Source: Planctomycetota bacterium (GTDB taxonomy: Bacteria; Planctomycetota; Planctomycetia; Isosphaerales; Isosphaeraceae). Taken from it: a stretch of DNA of 64,000 bases. Position 1 is the stretch's first letter. Every line of letters starts with the position of its first letter. The stretch spans positions 1 through 64,000 of the forward strand of contig JAQGHR010000148.1 in NCBI GenBank assembly GCA_028291545.1, in the 5' to 3' direction. The position numbers were made by a program, and so were the translations under genes. The notes beneath the pieces were generated by a model. The model had not been told where the DNA came from and did no database searches. It saw only the letters and a program-made list of their open reading frames with translations. Below are positions 25,431 to 34,893 of the stretch, one piece after another.

Positions 25431-27062
25431 TCACCTCGCCTCAACCTCCACTCGTCCCCCTTCCCGCCTCTGCAGCGCCGCGCCGATGAAGTCGCGGAAC
25501 AGGGGGTGGGCCTTGGTCGGCTTGCTCTTGAATTCCGGGTGGAACTGGACGGCCAGGAACCAGGGGTGGTCGGGGAGTTCGACGATCTCGACAAGCTCGC
25601 CGTCGGGGCTGGTGCCGGTGACGGCCAGTCCGTTCTCCTCAAAGGCCCGCCGGTACGAATTATTGAATTCGTAGCGATGTCGATGCCGTTCCTCGATGTT
25701 CTCCTTCCCATACGCCAGGAAGGCCCGACTATCGGGCGAGAGCAGCGAGGGCCAGGCGCCCAGCCGCATCGTGCCGCCTCGCTCGCGGACGCGAAGCTGC
25801 TCCTCCATCAGCGAGATGACGGGGTTCTGAGTCGTCTGGTCGAACTCGGTGGAATTCGCATCGTCCAGACCGAGGACGCTGCGGGCGAACTCCACCGTGG
25901 CGCACTGCATCCCCAGGCAGATCCCGAAGAACGGCACCCGTCGGACTCTCGCATGCTTGATGGCTTCAATCTTCCCCTCGATCCCCCGCATCCCGAAGCC
26001 GCCCGGCACGAGGATGCCGTCAATCCCACCCAGGATGCTCGCCGCGCCGTCACGCTCGACCTCTTCCGCCTCGATTCGACGCACCACCACGCGGGCATTA
26101 TGGGCGATCCCTGCATGATCGAGTGATTCATAGACAGACTTGTAGGCATCGCGATGCTTCATGTACTTGCCGACGACCGCGATCGTCACCTCGCGGTCGG
26201 GATGCTTGACGCGGTCCAGCAGTTCTCGCCAGTCGCCGATCTCCAGGGCGTTCGTTTTCAACGAAAGGCGACTGACAAGGATGTCGTCCAGCCCGTTGTT
26301 CACGAGGGAGAGGGGAACCTCATAAATGCTGTATTCCTTGTCCCGCTCTTCAATCACCGCGCGGCGATCGATGTTGCAGAAAAGCGCGATCTTGTCCTTG
26401 TCGTCGGGCGCGATGGGATGTTCGGTCCTGCAAATCAGCACGTCCGGCTGAATGCCGATCTGCCGCAAGGCACCGACGGAATGCTGCGTCGGCTTGGTCT
26501 TGATCTCCCCGGCCGCCTTGAGATAGGGGACCAGGGTCAGGTGGATGTACAGGACGTTGTCTCGTCCGGCATCGAGCGAGAACTGGCGGATCGCCTCCAG
26601 GAACGGCAAGCTCTCGATATCGCCGACCGTCCCGCCAATCTCGGTGATGACAACGTCCACATCCTCAGTCGCGAGGCTGCGAATGGCCGCCTTGATCTCA
26701 TCCGTGACATGAGGGATCACCTGGACGGTCTTTCCCTCGTAGTATTTTCCCTCACGCTCTTTGCGAATGACGGTCTGGTAGATCCGACCCGTCGTGTAGT
26801 TGCAATCCCGCGACAGCGGGGCATCGGTGAAGCGCTCGTAGTGGCCGAGGTCGAGGTCGGTCTCGGCCCCGTCGTCCAGGACGTAGACCTCCCCGTGCTG
26901 ATACGGGCTCATGGTGCCGGGGTCGACATTCAGGTAGGGGTCGAGCTTCTGGAGCCGGACCCGCAAACCCCTTCTCTCGAGCAGCATCCCGATCGAGGCG
27001 CAGGTCAGGCCTTTCCCGAGTGAACTGACGACCCCTCCGGTCACGAAAATATGCTTGGCCAT
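25431..27062 (-). CDS. pyrG: CTP synthase
   Basis: The 543-residue enzyme makes CTP from UTP, ATP and glutamine. The N-terminal synthetase domain begins MAKHIFVTGGVVSSLGKG and includes the DPYLNVDPGTMSP and GEVYVLDDGAETDLDLGHYE blocks. The C-terminal class I glutamine amidotransferase domain has its nucleophile in FGICLGMQC and a VQFHPEF histidine motif. Length is standard. ATG 27062 has GGAG 7 nt upstream. The Uma2 gene follows 34 bp downstream. Confidence 0.97.
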   Translation of the reverse strand: MAKHIFVTGGVVSSLGKGLTCASIGMLLERRGLRVRLQKLDPYLNVDPGTMSPYQHGEVYVLDDGAETDLDLGHYERFTDAPLSRDCNYTTGRIYQTVIRKEREGKYYEGKTVQVIPHVTDEIKAAIRSLATEDVDVVITEIGGTVGDIESLPFLEAIRQFSLDAGRDNVLYIHLTLVPYLKAAGEIKTKPTQHSVGALRQIGIQPDVLICRTEHPIAPDDKDKIALFCNIDRRAVIEERDKEYSIYEVPLSLVNNGLDDILVSRLSLKTNALEIGDWRELLDRVKHPDREVTIAVVGKYMKHRDAYKSVYESLDHAGIAHNARVVVRRIEAEEVERDGAASILGGIDGILVPGGFGMRGIEGKIEAIKHARVRRVPFFGICLGMQCATVEFARSVLGLDDANSTEFDQTTQNPVISLMEEQLRVRERGGTMRLGAWPSLLSPDSRAFLAYGKENIEERHRHRYEFNNSYRRAFEENGLAVTGTSPDGELVEIVELPDHPWFLAVQFHPEFKSKPTKAHPLFRDFIGAALQRREGGRVEVEAR

Positions 27063-27178
27063 GAACGCTCCCCGCGGGGCGGGTTCGCCCCAAACCGTGT
27101 TGTCCAAAATATCAGTCTACCATGATCGGCCCGCCCCCCGCCGCGCGAAGCGAGCCAAGATTCCGCGTCGACCACGCA

Positions 27179-27208
27179 TTGCCGATCCCGACGCGATTGG
27201 ACTAAAAT
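27179..27208 (+). promoter_or_regulatory. Possible promoter of the Gfo/Idh/MocA gene at 27289
   Basis: TTGCCG (27179-27184) and TAAAAT (27203-27208) are 18 nt apart in the 226-bp divergent gap. The leader would be about 75 nt. Confidence 0.4.
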
Positions 27209-27288
27209 CGCCGGTAGTGCGAGAACGTTTGAATCTTGCAAATTGAGACTATGCCCAATCGCTCCAGACGAGCGGTAGGAGAGGCCGG

Positions 27289-28455
27289 TTGTCTCCGCTC
27301 CGCCTGAATCGTCGCCGATTCCTGGGTTGTTCCGCCGCCGCCAGCCTCGCGCTGGCGCAGGGGAACGTCGCTGATGCCCGGCCCCGCGCGCAGACTGTGC
27401 GGCTCGGTTTCCTCGGGCTCGGGAATCGCGGGACGGCGCTTCTACGGACCGCCCTGGAATTGCCCGGCGTTGAAGTCGTCGCCGTCGCGGATATCGAGGA
27501 GAAGCACAGAGTTCGGGCGCAGGGCATTGCGGAAAAAGCCTCACGTCGCCGTCCCGACGGCCTCGACGTCGCGGCGCGTCTGATCGACCGGACGGATCTG
27601 GACGGGATCATCGTCGCGTTGCCTTGTGACCTTCACGCACAGACTTACTGCGACGCAATTCACGCCGGCAAGCACCTTTACGCGGAGAAGCCGCTGGGAC
27701 TGTCGGTCGCGGACTGCGATCGCGTTGTGGCACATGCGGAGCGAGCCGCGTCCGTGGTGGTGCATGTCGGCCACCAGAGGCGATCAAATTCTCGATATCT
27801 GGCGGGGATCGACCTGATCCGCACGGGGGACCTTGGCGACCCCATCGAGGCTCGGGCCAACTGGATCAGCAGCAACGGACCGGTGCGGGGGCATCAGGGT
27901 TGGCTCGGACGCCGCGAACGGTCCGGAGACTGGATGGTGGAGCAGGCCGTGCATGTCTGGGACGTCCTGCATTGGATCGCCGGTTCTCACCCAGAGGCGG
28001 CTTTTGGCAGCGGACGGCGTGGGATGTTTGCCGATGTGGACCCGGGGCGGGATGTCACGGATTGGTATCAGGTCCAGCTCGACTGGGCGTCCGGCTATCA
28101 TGCCTCAATGACACATAGCTGGATTGATCCGGCCGATGAGGCGTTCACGGGCGTGACCTTGCGCCATCTCGGCTCTCAGGGTGGATTCGACTTCGGGAGC
28201 GGCACGGCGACATTTCGCGGTAAGACTCGACCGCGAGAGGTTTTGCATCCAGGCAATCTGGCTGACACCCGGGCTGCTCTCTCCGCGTTCATCGATGCGA
28301 TTGCCTCGGAAAAAGTCCCGATGCCGCCACTCTCCTTGCTGGAGGCCCGCGAGGCGGTCGTGACGGGGCTCCTCGTCCGCAAGGCGGTGGATGAGAAGCG
28401 CCTGGTCAGGCGGACGGAAATTCTCCACGGAAGCGAGCCGGCCGGTTTGGCTTGA
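27289..28455 (+). CDS. Tat-exported Gfo/Idh/MocA-family oxidoreductase
   Basis: The 388-residue protein has a Tat signal (NRRRFLGCSAAASLALA), the NAD(P)-binding LGFLGLGNRGTALL, the ALPCDLHAQ block and the AEKPLGLSV lysine motif. The C-terminal domain contains WMVEQAVHVWDVLHWI with the usual histidines. It is probably an extracytoplasmic sugar or cyclitol dehydrogenase of unknown substrate. A TTG at 27289 is the start: GGAG is 7 nt before it and the Tat motif begins seven codons in. It is divergent from pyrG. Confidence 0.85.
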   Translation: MSPLRLNRRRFLGCSAAASLALAQGNVADARPRAQTVRLGFLGLGNRGTALLRTALELPGVEVVAVADIEEKHRVRAQGIAEKASRRRPDGLDVAARLIDRTDLDGIIVALPCDLHAQTYCDAIHAGKHLYAEKPLGLSVADCDRVVAHAERAASVVVHVGHQRRSNSRYLAGIDLIRTGDLGDPIEARANWISSNGPVRGHQGWLGRRERSGDWMVEQAVHVWDVLHWIAGSHPEAAFGSGRRGMFADVDPGRDVTDWYQVQLDWASGYHASMTHSWIDPADEAFTGVTLRHLGSQGGFDFGSGTATFRGKTRPREVLHPGNLADTRAALSAFIDAIASEKVPMPPLSLLEAREAVVTGLLVRKAVDEKRLVRRTEILHGSEPAGLA

Positions 28456-28528
28456 CCCGCCGGGCGTCAATCGCGATGATCCCCGACGATCGTTCCTGCC
28501 GGGCGGTCGTTTCCAAGGAGGGAAATCG

Positions 28529-28792
28529 ATGACGTTCGAAGAGTGTCAGAAAGAGGTCGACTCGCTTCGACGAAAGCAGGGCACGGAACGCCCGCTGATT
28601 CGAGTCGACTACGGCGGTTCCATTTACAAGGGCCTGCTCGCCCGCACCGATAGTGACTCCGAGTCACGGACGCCGAGTTCGCCCTTCGGGCTTCTCGTCC
28701 TGGAGGAGCCTGGTCTGTCTCGGAGGCCGCAGACGATCCTCCAGATTGCCAGCATTTCATCCGGGGCCATCCGCGACCCGAATGAGAACTGA
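28529..28792 (+). CDS. Small protein of unknown function
   Basis: The 87-residue protein is not recognised. It is soluble, charged at the N-terminus (FEECQKEVDSLRRKQG) and ends hydrophobic/serine-rich. The ATG is strongly supported by AAGGAGG 6-7 nt upstream. It lies 73 bp after the Gfo/Idh/MocA gene and may be co-transcribed. Confidence 0.65.
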   Translation: MTFEECQKEVDSLRRKQGTERPLIRVDYGGSIYKGLLARTDSDSESRTPSSPFGLLVLEEPGLSRRPQTILQIASISSGAIRDPNEN

Positions 28793-28804
28793 GTCGAGAT
28801 CAAT

Positions 28805-28837
28805 CCGAGCGCCTGGGGCTCCGGCCTCGGCGCTCGG
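28805..28837. terminator. Hairpin between convergent genes
   Basis: ccgagcgcc (28805-28813) pairs with ggcgctcgg (28829-28837). It lies between convergent stop codons at 28792 and 28854; no T-tract follows on either strand. Confidence 0.4.
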
Positions 28838-28853
28838 GTTGCCGCCGAAAGTC

Positions 28854-30506
28854 TTACCGACCCTGAATCCATTGCTCGGCCGCCTGGAAGGCCGCGGCCC
28901 GGCTGGTGAAGACGAAGGACTCCCAGATGTAGGGGGCCTCGAACCCCTCGGCCATCTGGATGAGCCACTGGCGAAGGATGAGCGGCGACTGGCTCACGAT
29001 GGTCCCTCGACGGACCAGCCCGTCTCCGAGGGGCTGTTCGAACGTGAGGGCATAATAGGGCAGCGTATCAAGCCGCTTCATCCCATTCATGTGGCGATGA
29101 AGTTCCTTGCCGATCTCCTGAAGATCGTCCCCGAAGGCGTCCCGGAAGGCTCTGGCCTGGTCCTCGGCGGTCTGGAGCACGAGCGGGGGCATCTGGCTCA
29201 TTGCCCTGAGATACGCGGCGAACCCTTCGCTCCTCTTGGTGGCGAGGAAATGCGTCATGGCCCAGGACATCGAGTAATCCGTCGGCGATAGCTCGTCGCA
29301 ATGGAACAGATACTGCATCGTGGAATGACCGAGCGAGCGAGCGATCCGCCTGTGTGTCAGTGCCGTGTTGCGGCCCTGGAGGGACATCGGATCTTCCAGA
29401 TCCTTGATCGTGGCCAGGTGGATGGGATTCGCCTTGCCGAATCCGGCCCACTCGCCCCCAATCGTGCCTGGCGGGGCACAGAACTCGGCCAGGCCCTCGA
29501 CTAGCCAGATCGGCCATCTCGCGAGACGAGGCTGAACGCCGATGTTCTGGAGAATCTGATGGGTCCCCTCGTGGGCGACGGTCTGCGGCTTGCGCATCGC
29601 GGCCACTTCAGGAGATTCCGGCTCGCGGTCGCGCGTCTCGTAGAAGAAAATCCGATTCGAGAGCACCTCGTAATACGCCTGGATGTCCGGCGAAACCGCC
29701 TTGTACTCGCGGAACTCGCTCTCGTTGCGAAAAATCACCGCCACGAGGGGGAATTCCGCCTCGTGGACGTCGAGTCCGCATTCCTTGAAGGCTTTGAACA
29801 GGCCGCGGTAGAGGCTTTCCAGCAGCCTGCCGCTCTGTTCGGCAAACGGGGCGGAGCACGTGTGAAAGATAATGTAATGTTCTGTCCGATGCACCTGGAA
29901 GTGCTTATACTCTCGGTCCTGGAGCTGCCTGGTCAGCTCGTCCGCCGTGATCGGAGTGAACTTCTCTTCGGTGTAGACCATGCCATTGGGCCAACCCAGG
30001 CGGCCATCCGGGAGCGTCACGACACGCGAGTCCGGTCCGCCATAGATTCTCGCCACGATGGCACGACCGAATTCATCGCCAACGCGCACCCTGCGAGGTC
30101 CGGCCATCACTGGCCGGGGGGGGCCGATCGGGCCATTCCGGGTCTTGGCGGCCTGGACGGGGACCGCAACTTCTTCAAATACCGGCTCCGCCTCCGGTTC
30201 CTCATCTTCGAGGCATCCCTGGATCGGACCCTCCGGCAGCGGGGCGGTCATGGCCGTGCCTTCGCTCGTCGCCAGATCCTTGCGAGCCGGGAGACGATGG
30301 ATTGCGAATCGGGGGAGAGCTCCGGAACTCTCCCACTCGCTCTCGTGGATCGGCCCGTCGAGCGTCCGCCAGTTCATGCCGGAGGCAGCTCCGAGCCCGG
30401 CGATCGCCAGGACCATCGCCAGGTATTCCAGGCCGTGAGAGCTGGCCTGGCGATCCGGGGATTTCATCGGCGCCGTCCCCAGGGGCAAGTCTCCGTCCCG
30501 GTCCAT
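28854..30506 (-). CDS. DUF1570 metallopeptidase-like protein
   Basis: The 550-residue protein has an N-terminal hydrophobic segment (LEYLAMVLAIAGLG, residues 26-41), a linker and a C-terminal domain with a gluzincin-type site. H312-E313-x2-H316 (VAHEGTHQIL) is followed by E338 in WLVEGLAEF. The pattern matches DUF1570, a family expanded in planctomycetes and thought to be zinc peptidases. The protein is likely anchored and facing outside. A second ATG at 30467 is possible. It ends opposite a convergent small gene; the GH10-like gene lies 106 bp upstream on the same strand. Confidence 0.75.
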   Translation of the reverse strand: MDRDGDLPLGTAPMKSPDRQASSHGLEYLAMVLAIAGLGAASGMNWRTLDGPIHESEWESSGALPRFAIHRLPARKDLATSEGTAMTAPLPEGPIQGCLEDEEPEAEPVFEEVAVPVQAAKTRNGPIGPPRPVMAGPRRVRVGDEFGRAIVARIYGGPDSRVVTLPDGRLGWPNGMVYTEEKFTPITADELTRQLQDREYKHFQVHRTEHYIIFHTCSAPFAEQSGRLLESLYRGLFKAFKECGLDVHEAEFPLVAVIFRNESEFREYKAVSPDIQAYYEVLSNRIFFYETRDREPESPEVAAMRKPQTVAHEGTHQILQNIGVQPRLARWPIWLVEGLAEFCAPPGTIGGEWAGFGKANPIHLATIKDLEDPMSLQGRNTALTHRRIARSLGHSTMQYLFHCDELSPTDYSMSWAMTHFLATKRSEGFAAYLRAMSQMPPLVLQTAEDQARAFRDAFGDDLQEIGKELHRHMNGMKRLDTLPYYALTFEQPLGDGLVRRGTIVSQSPLILRQWLIQMAEGFEAPYIWESFVFTSRAAAFQAAEQWIQGR

Positions 30507-30612
30507 GCGTCTGGCCTCGACTCTAACCGACTCGCCTCTTGAAAGGAAGTCGGTGCATCATGCATGCGAACTCGACCTTCGCGAGCAACGGGGCGACATT
30601 CGCCGGGTCCGA

Positions 30613-32124
30613 TCAAACTTCTCCGCGATCGGGCGGTTTGCTGATCCGTTCGCGAAATTCGTGCAACCAGGCGAACGCCGGCTTGGCGGTGCCATCGGGG
30701 CGGAAGAGGCCCGCGTGGGGGAAAAGATGAGGCGACTGGTCGCCGCCCTGTAGCCATGTGATCGACCGCACGAACGGCTTGGCGGCCGCGAGCGCGACCC
30801 AGGAGGCCGCCCATTCGCTTTGAAGACGCTCGTCAGGCCGCCTGGGCCACTGAATCGCATCGACATGGATCTTCTCGTCCGCCTGCGGGTCGGCGTCGGC
30901 CGACGATGGAAGCGCGAACGAGACATGAAGCGGCAAATTTACCAGGGCGAACAGGTCGAGCAGACGCGAAAAATCGAGCAAGTCGCGGAGATGGCTCCCG
31001 ACCTGCGAATAGCCGGGCGCGATTTCCAGACCGATCCCCCCCAGACCAAGCTCGGCCCTCGCCAGGGAATCGGCAAGGTGGAGCGGCCCCAGTTGGAATT
31101 TTCCCGAAGCCATCCATTCGGCCCAGGGGCGGTCGAAATCGACCACCAGGTGTGTGTCTGGGTCGAGCCTCCGCGCGACCTGAACGATCTGGGCTGTCAG
31201 CCGAATCTGCTCCTCCTCGGTCAGCCCAAGGATGTCGTAGGCCGCGGCCCGATGGACCAGGTGCCACGCGGACACCTTTCCGCGATAGCGAGTGATCGTC
31301 TGCTTCACGAACTCGACGGCCTGCGACTGGATCTCCTCGAAATCGCCTTCCCAGAGCCACAGCCAATCGGGAATCGCCCCGGCGCGAAATTCCAGGAGCG
31401 GGCCGGCGGTCACCGTGAGGCCCTGCTTTCGACACCAGTGGACCTGGGCATCGGCCTCATCCCAGCGCTTTTTCCCCTCATCGGGTGCGATCGAAGACCA
31501 GCAGAGCTTCACCCGACCCGCATGGAAGACTTCACGGAGCTTCGGCGACCAGGCCGTCGCTTTGGGCGCCCCTTCCAGACCACAGGCCAACAGGGTCGGC
31601 AACGGGGCCGAATGTTCCAGTCTTCGCCTCATGAGCTGAGACGTATAGGAAGTCACGAGGGCGTGAGCCGCCGAGCACGAGGCTTCAAGACTTTTCGTCG
31701 CCGTCGCCGCCGCTCGATCCGGGAGGTCGCGCGAGGTCACCGCCTTGGCCAGGTTCGCCCGGGCTCGGCCGACCAGAATCTCGACCTCCTCCGGCACAAT
31801 GAGGCCCATCTGTCGCCAGTCGGAGGTCTGATTCAAAACGTCGTTGAGCTTTCCCCGCGCGAGTTCGACACCCAGATCGTAGGTGGTGAACCGATCCGAC
31901 AACGTGGCCGTCGAGATCACCGGTTCCCCGAATCCCGGGACGGGCCACGGGACGTGCAGGCGGCCACTCTCCGTCGAGTCGCGATGACACATCAACAGGC
32001 CGGGGCGCAGCTCCACCGACGACCTACCGGGCGTGCGGTCCAGTCCCGTGACATACGCTTTGCGCAGGTCGGGGACCTTGATGGGCAAGTCGGGGGGAGT
32101 CAGGCGGAATTTCAAGACGCCCAT
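30613..32124 (-). CDS. GH10-like (endo-xylanase fold) protein, acid/base residue changed
   Basis: The 503-residue protein has an N-terminal region of about 180 residues and then a (beta/alpha)8-like domain resembling glycoside hydrolase family 10. The segment RYRGKVSAWHLVHRAA (residues 279-294) aligns with the GH10 block W-D-V-V-N-E. The asparagine and acid/base glutamate are H291 and R292 here. The second glutamate may be E368 in GIGLEIAPGY. With the acid/base replaced, normal xylanase activity is doubtful; a binding or altered catalytic role is more likely. No signal peptide is seen, which is also unusual for a xylanase. It lies upstream of the DUF1570 gene on the same strand. Confidence 0.65.
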   Translation of the reverse strand: MGVLKFRLTPPDLPIKVPDLRKAYVTGLDRTPGRSSVELRPGLLMCHRDSTESGRLHVPWPVPGFGEPVISTATLSDRFTTYDLGVELARGKLNDVLNQTSDWRQMGLIVPEEVEILVGRARANLAKAVTSRDLPDRAAATATKSLEASCSAAHALVTSYTSQLMRRRLEHSAPLPTLLACGLEGAPKATAWSPKLREVFHAGRVKLCWSSIAPDEGKKRWDEADAQVHWCRKQGLTVTAGPLLEFRAGAIPDWLWLWEGDFEEIQSQAVEFVKQTITRYRGKVSAWHLVHRAAAYDILGLTEEEQIRLTAQIVQVARRLDPDTHLVVDFDRPWAEWMASGKFQLGPLHLADSLARAELGLGGIGLEIAPGYSQVGSHLRDLLDFSRLLDLFALVNLPLHVSFALPSSADADPQADEKIHVDAIQWPRRPDERLQSEWAASWVALAAAKPFVRSITWLQGGDQSPHLFPHAGLFRPDGTAKPAFAWLHEFRERISKPPDRGEV

Positions 32125-32174
32125 GCGACCTCGGCACTAGCGGAAATCGTGCGGAGCAATTTCCTCCACACGCA

Positions 32175-33176
32175 TTATAAGGAGTGTGGTCGAGCCCTGG
32201 ACGAATCGGGCCAAAGTTCCGGGTTGACGAGGTTTGGCGGTCGGCGGCCCTGAAGCACGGCGACCAGGTTCTCGCCTGCGATCCGCGACATCGCCGCGCG
32301 AGTGGCGATGGTCGCGCTGCCGAGGTGTGGCAGGAGCACGGTATTCGGGCAATCGGCGAGCCCCGTAGCCATTTTCGGCTCGTCCTCATAAACGTCCAGT
32401 CCCGCCCCCGCAATTTGCCCGGTCCGCAACGCCACGACCAGGGCCGCCTCATCGACCACGGGGCCGCGCGACGTGTTGATGAGATACGACGTGGGCTTCA
32501 TCTGAGACAAGGCCTGCGCATCGATCAAATGTCGCGTCTCGGCCGAGAGAGGTACGTGCAGACTGACGAAATCACTCGTTTTCAGCAGCTCATCGAGCGG
32601 AACCGACCTGGCCCCGAGCCCATCCAGTTCGGCGCCTGGCCTACGGCCGTGATAGAGGACGGTCATGCCGAAGCCGGTTGCGCGACGTGCCACGGCGGCC
32701 GCGATCCGTCCGGGGCCGATCAGGCCGAGTGTTGTGCCGGCCACGTCGCCTCCCAGCATGTATAACGGCCCCCAGCCCGGGAACCGGCCGGCTCGCATCT
32801 CGACATCGCCCTCGGCCACGCGGCGGGCGACACCCAGGATCAACGCCCAGGTCAGGTCGGCAGTGCATTCCGTCAGGACACCCGGAGTGTTCGTGACCAG
32901 GATGCCGCGACGAGTCGCCTCGGCCACATCAATATTATTGTATCCTACGGCCATGTTCGCGAAGATCTTGCATCCCTCGGCCGCCTCCAGGACGGAGGCG
33001 TCGATCTGGTCGGTGAGCAAGCAAAGCACGGCGTCCTGTCCGGCGACCGCCAATTTCAGCCCATCCGCAGTGAGCGAGCGATCTTCCGTATTGGCGTCAA
33101 CGCGGTCGGCGGCTCCCCGCACGAGGCTCGGGCCCGGTTCGGGGATCGCCCTGGTAATCAACACGCGACCCGGCAC
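32175..33176 (-). CDS. D-2-hydroxyacid dehydrogenase (glyoxylate reductase-like)
   Basis: The 333-residue protein is a D-isomer 2-hydroxyacid dehydrogenase. It has an AVGYNNIDV block, an NAD(P) loop in LGLIGPGRIAAAVA, the catalytic arginine in NTSRGPVVDE, glutamate in DVYEDEP and histidine in LLPHLGSAT. It most resembles glyoxylate/hydroxypyruvate reductases. The GTG at 33176 has GGAG 8 nt upstream. It is divergent from a second member of the same superfamily at 33447. Confidence 0.88.
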   Translation of the reverse strand: MPGRVLITRAIPEPGPSLVRGAADRVDANTEDRSLTADGLKLAVAGQDAVLCLLTDQIDASVLEAAEGCKIFANMAVGYNNIDVAEATRRGILVTNTPGVLTECTADLTWALILGVARRVAEGDVEMRAGRFPGWGPLYMLGGDVAGTTLGLIGPGRIAAAVARRATGFGMTVLYHGRRPGAELDGLGARSVPLDELLKTSDFVSLHVPLSAETRHLIDAQALSQMKPTSYLINTSRGPVVDEAALVVALRTGQIAGAGLDVYEDEPKMATGLADCPNTVLLPHLGSATIATRAAMSRIAGENLVAVLQGRRPPNLVNPELWPDSSRARPHSL

Positions 33177-33446
33177 GTTTTCGGCTCCGTCGCAGTGCGA
33201 AGAAATATCCTGTGCTTAAATTCGGTGAAACTAGCATACCCGCGCCTCGGTGCGATGCCCAGTCATCGATTCGCGAGTCGGAGGGGTCGCACCAGTTGCA
33301 TCGGTCTGTGCGATATCCGGGTGGAGTCCATCATGGCAACGGCAGAGTAGGCATTCTTCGTTTCACAACGGTTAATCTTCCGGTCCGATCGGGTAAGATG
33401 CCCGGAATCACGACGATCCCTCCCCTCCCTGGACACCACGACGACG

Positions 33447-34430
33447 ATGCCAAACGTCCTGATCGGCTCCGGCCCCATCCGTAACCAACCCGGTCCGTTC
33501 CGGGATCGATTGATCGCCGCCGGACTCACGCCCGTGGACATGCCCGGCCACCTGCCCCTCTCTGGCGCGGACTATCGCACCATCCTGCCGGAGATCGACG
33601 CGGTACTTGCTGGCGGGGAGCCACTCTCGGCGGAGTCCATCGCGGTCGCTCCCCGTCTCCGCGCCATCGCCCGGACCGGGGTGGGCTACGACTCGATCGA
33701 CCTTGCCGCGGCCAGGGCACGCAAGATCGCGGTGACGATTACTCCTGGCACCAATCAGGAGAGCGTGGCGGAACAAGCGTTCGGATTGATTCTCGGCGTG
33801 ATGCGACGGATCGCGCGCAACGATCGCATCCTTCGTGCTGGCGGCTGGGATCGCGAACTGGTCCCCCCACTCCGAGGCAAGACGCTCGGTCTGGTTGGCC
33901 TTGGCCGAATCGGTCAGGCCATGGTCCCACGCGGCGTCGCCTTTCAGATGAAAATCGTTGCCTACGAGCCGATCCCGAACCCCGAATTCGACGCGAAGTG
34001 GGGAATCCGCCGCGTGACGATGCGCGAGCTGCTCGCGGAATCCGATATCGTCAGCCTGCACCTTCCTCTGACAACCCAGACACACGGACTCTTCCACCGG
34101 GAGGTCTTCTCCCTGATGAAATCAGGCGCGTTCTTCATCAACACGTCCCGAGGGGGACTGGTGATCGAGGATGACCTCTACGAAGCTCTCACGTCCGGCC
34201 ATCTTCGCGGCGCCGGTCTCGACGTCTTCGATCCCGAGCCACCCAGCCCGGCCAATCCCCTGCTCCACCTGCCCAATGTGGTCTCCAGCCCCCACGTCGG
34301 AGGCGTTGACGCCAAGGCGATGGAGGACATGGCGACCCTCGCCGCCCAGTGCGTGATCGACCTCTTCCAGGGGCGATGGCCGCACGAATGCGTGGTCAAC
34401 CCGGAGGTCGCGGAAGGCTGGTCCTGGTGA
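33447..34430 (+). CDS. D-2-hydroxyacid dehydrogenase (phosphoglycerate dehydrogenase-like)
   Basis: The 327-residue protein has a TGVGYDSIDL block, the NAD loop LGLVGLGRIGQAM, catalytic arginine in NTSRGGLV, glutamate in DVFDPEPP and histidine in SSPHVGG. It is closest to SerA-like catalytic domains but has no ACT or other regulatory domain, so the substrate is open. The paralogue at 32175 is clearly divergent in sequence. It is followed by the 32-bp perfect hairpin at 34471-34541. Confidence 0.85.
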   Translation: MPNVLIGSGPIRNQPGPFRDRLIAAGLTPVDMPGHLPLSGADYRTILPEIDAVLAGGEPLSAESIAVAPRLRAIARTGVGYDSIDLAAARARKIAVTITPGTNQESVAEQAFGLILGVMRRIARNDRILRAGGWDRELVPPLRGKTLGLVGLGRIGQAMVPRGVAFQMKIVAYEPIPNPEFDAKWGIRRVTMRELLAESDIVSLHLPLTTQTHGLFHREVFSLMKSGAFFINTSRGGLVIEDDLYEALTSGHLRGAGLDVFDPEPPSPANPLLHLPNVVSSPHVGGVDAKAMEDMATLAAQCVIDLFQGRWPHECVVNPEVAEGWSW

Positions 34431-34470
34431 CAAAATCGATCCCGATGTGTGGCAAACCAGACGCGATGCA

Positions 34471-34541
34471 CGAGGAAGCGCAACCGGGAGGCGACGTAGG
34501 GGATGCTGACCCCTACGTCGCCTCCCGGTTGCGCTTCCTCG
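34471..34541. repeat. Perfect 32-bp inverted repeat between convergent genes
   Basis: 34471-34502 is the exact reverse complement of 34510-34541 with a 7-nt loop. It lies between convergent stop codons at 34430 and 34564. The stem is far longer than a typical intrinsic terminator and has no T-tract. It may end transcription from both sides or be a mobile REP/MITE-like element. Confidence 0.9.
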
Positions 34542-34563
34542 CGTTTCGGCGATCGTTCCCGGC

Positions 34564-34893
34564 TCAGACCTGGAAGGAACTGCCGCAACCGCAGCTCTTC
34601 ACCACGTTCGGGTTGTTGAAGACAAACCCGCGCTTTTCGAGGCCATCGTAGAAGTCAACCACCGTACCATCGAGGTAGGGGTCGAACTTCTTCTCGACGG
34701 CGAGCTTGACGCCGTGAAACTCGGCGACGCGATCCTTCTCGGTCACGTTCGTATCGAAATTCAGGCTGTAGGAAAAACCGCTGCAACCACCACCCTGGAC
34801 ACCCACGCGGAGGACGGTGCCCTCGGGCAGGCTCTGCTCGGTGATGATCTTCTTGACTTCGCCCGCCGCCTTCTCGCTCAATGAAACCGGCAT
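34564..34893 (-). CDS. IscA/ErpA-type Fe-S carrier
   Basis: The 109-residue A-type carrier delivers Fe-S clusters to apoproteins. The three ligand cysteines are C37 (GGGCSGFSY), C101 and C103 (SCGCGSSF), with family spacing. ATG 34893 has GGGAGG 7 nt upstream, and longer starts add sequence unlike the family. The cysteine desulfurase gene lies 0.7 kb upstream on the same strand, separated by a plus-strand small gene. Which A-type subclass (IscA, ErpA, SufA) it is cannot be told. Confidence 0.92.
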   Translation of the reverse strand: MPVSLSEKAAGEVKKIITEQSLPEGTVLRVGVQGGGCSGFSYSLNFDTNVTEKDRVAEFHGVKLAVEKKFDPYLDGTVVDFYDGLEKRGFVFNNPNVVKSCGCGSSFQV

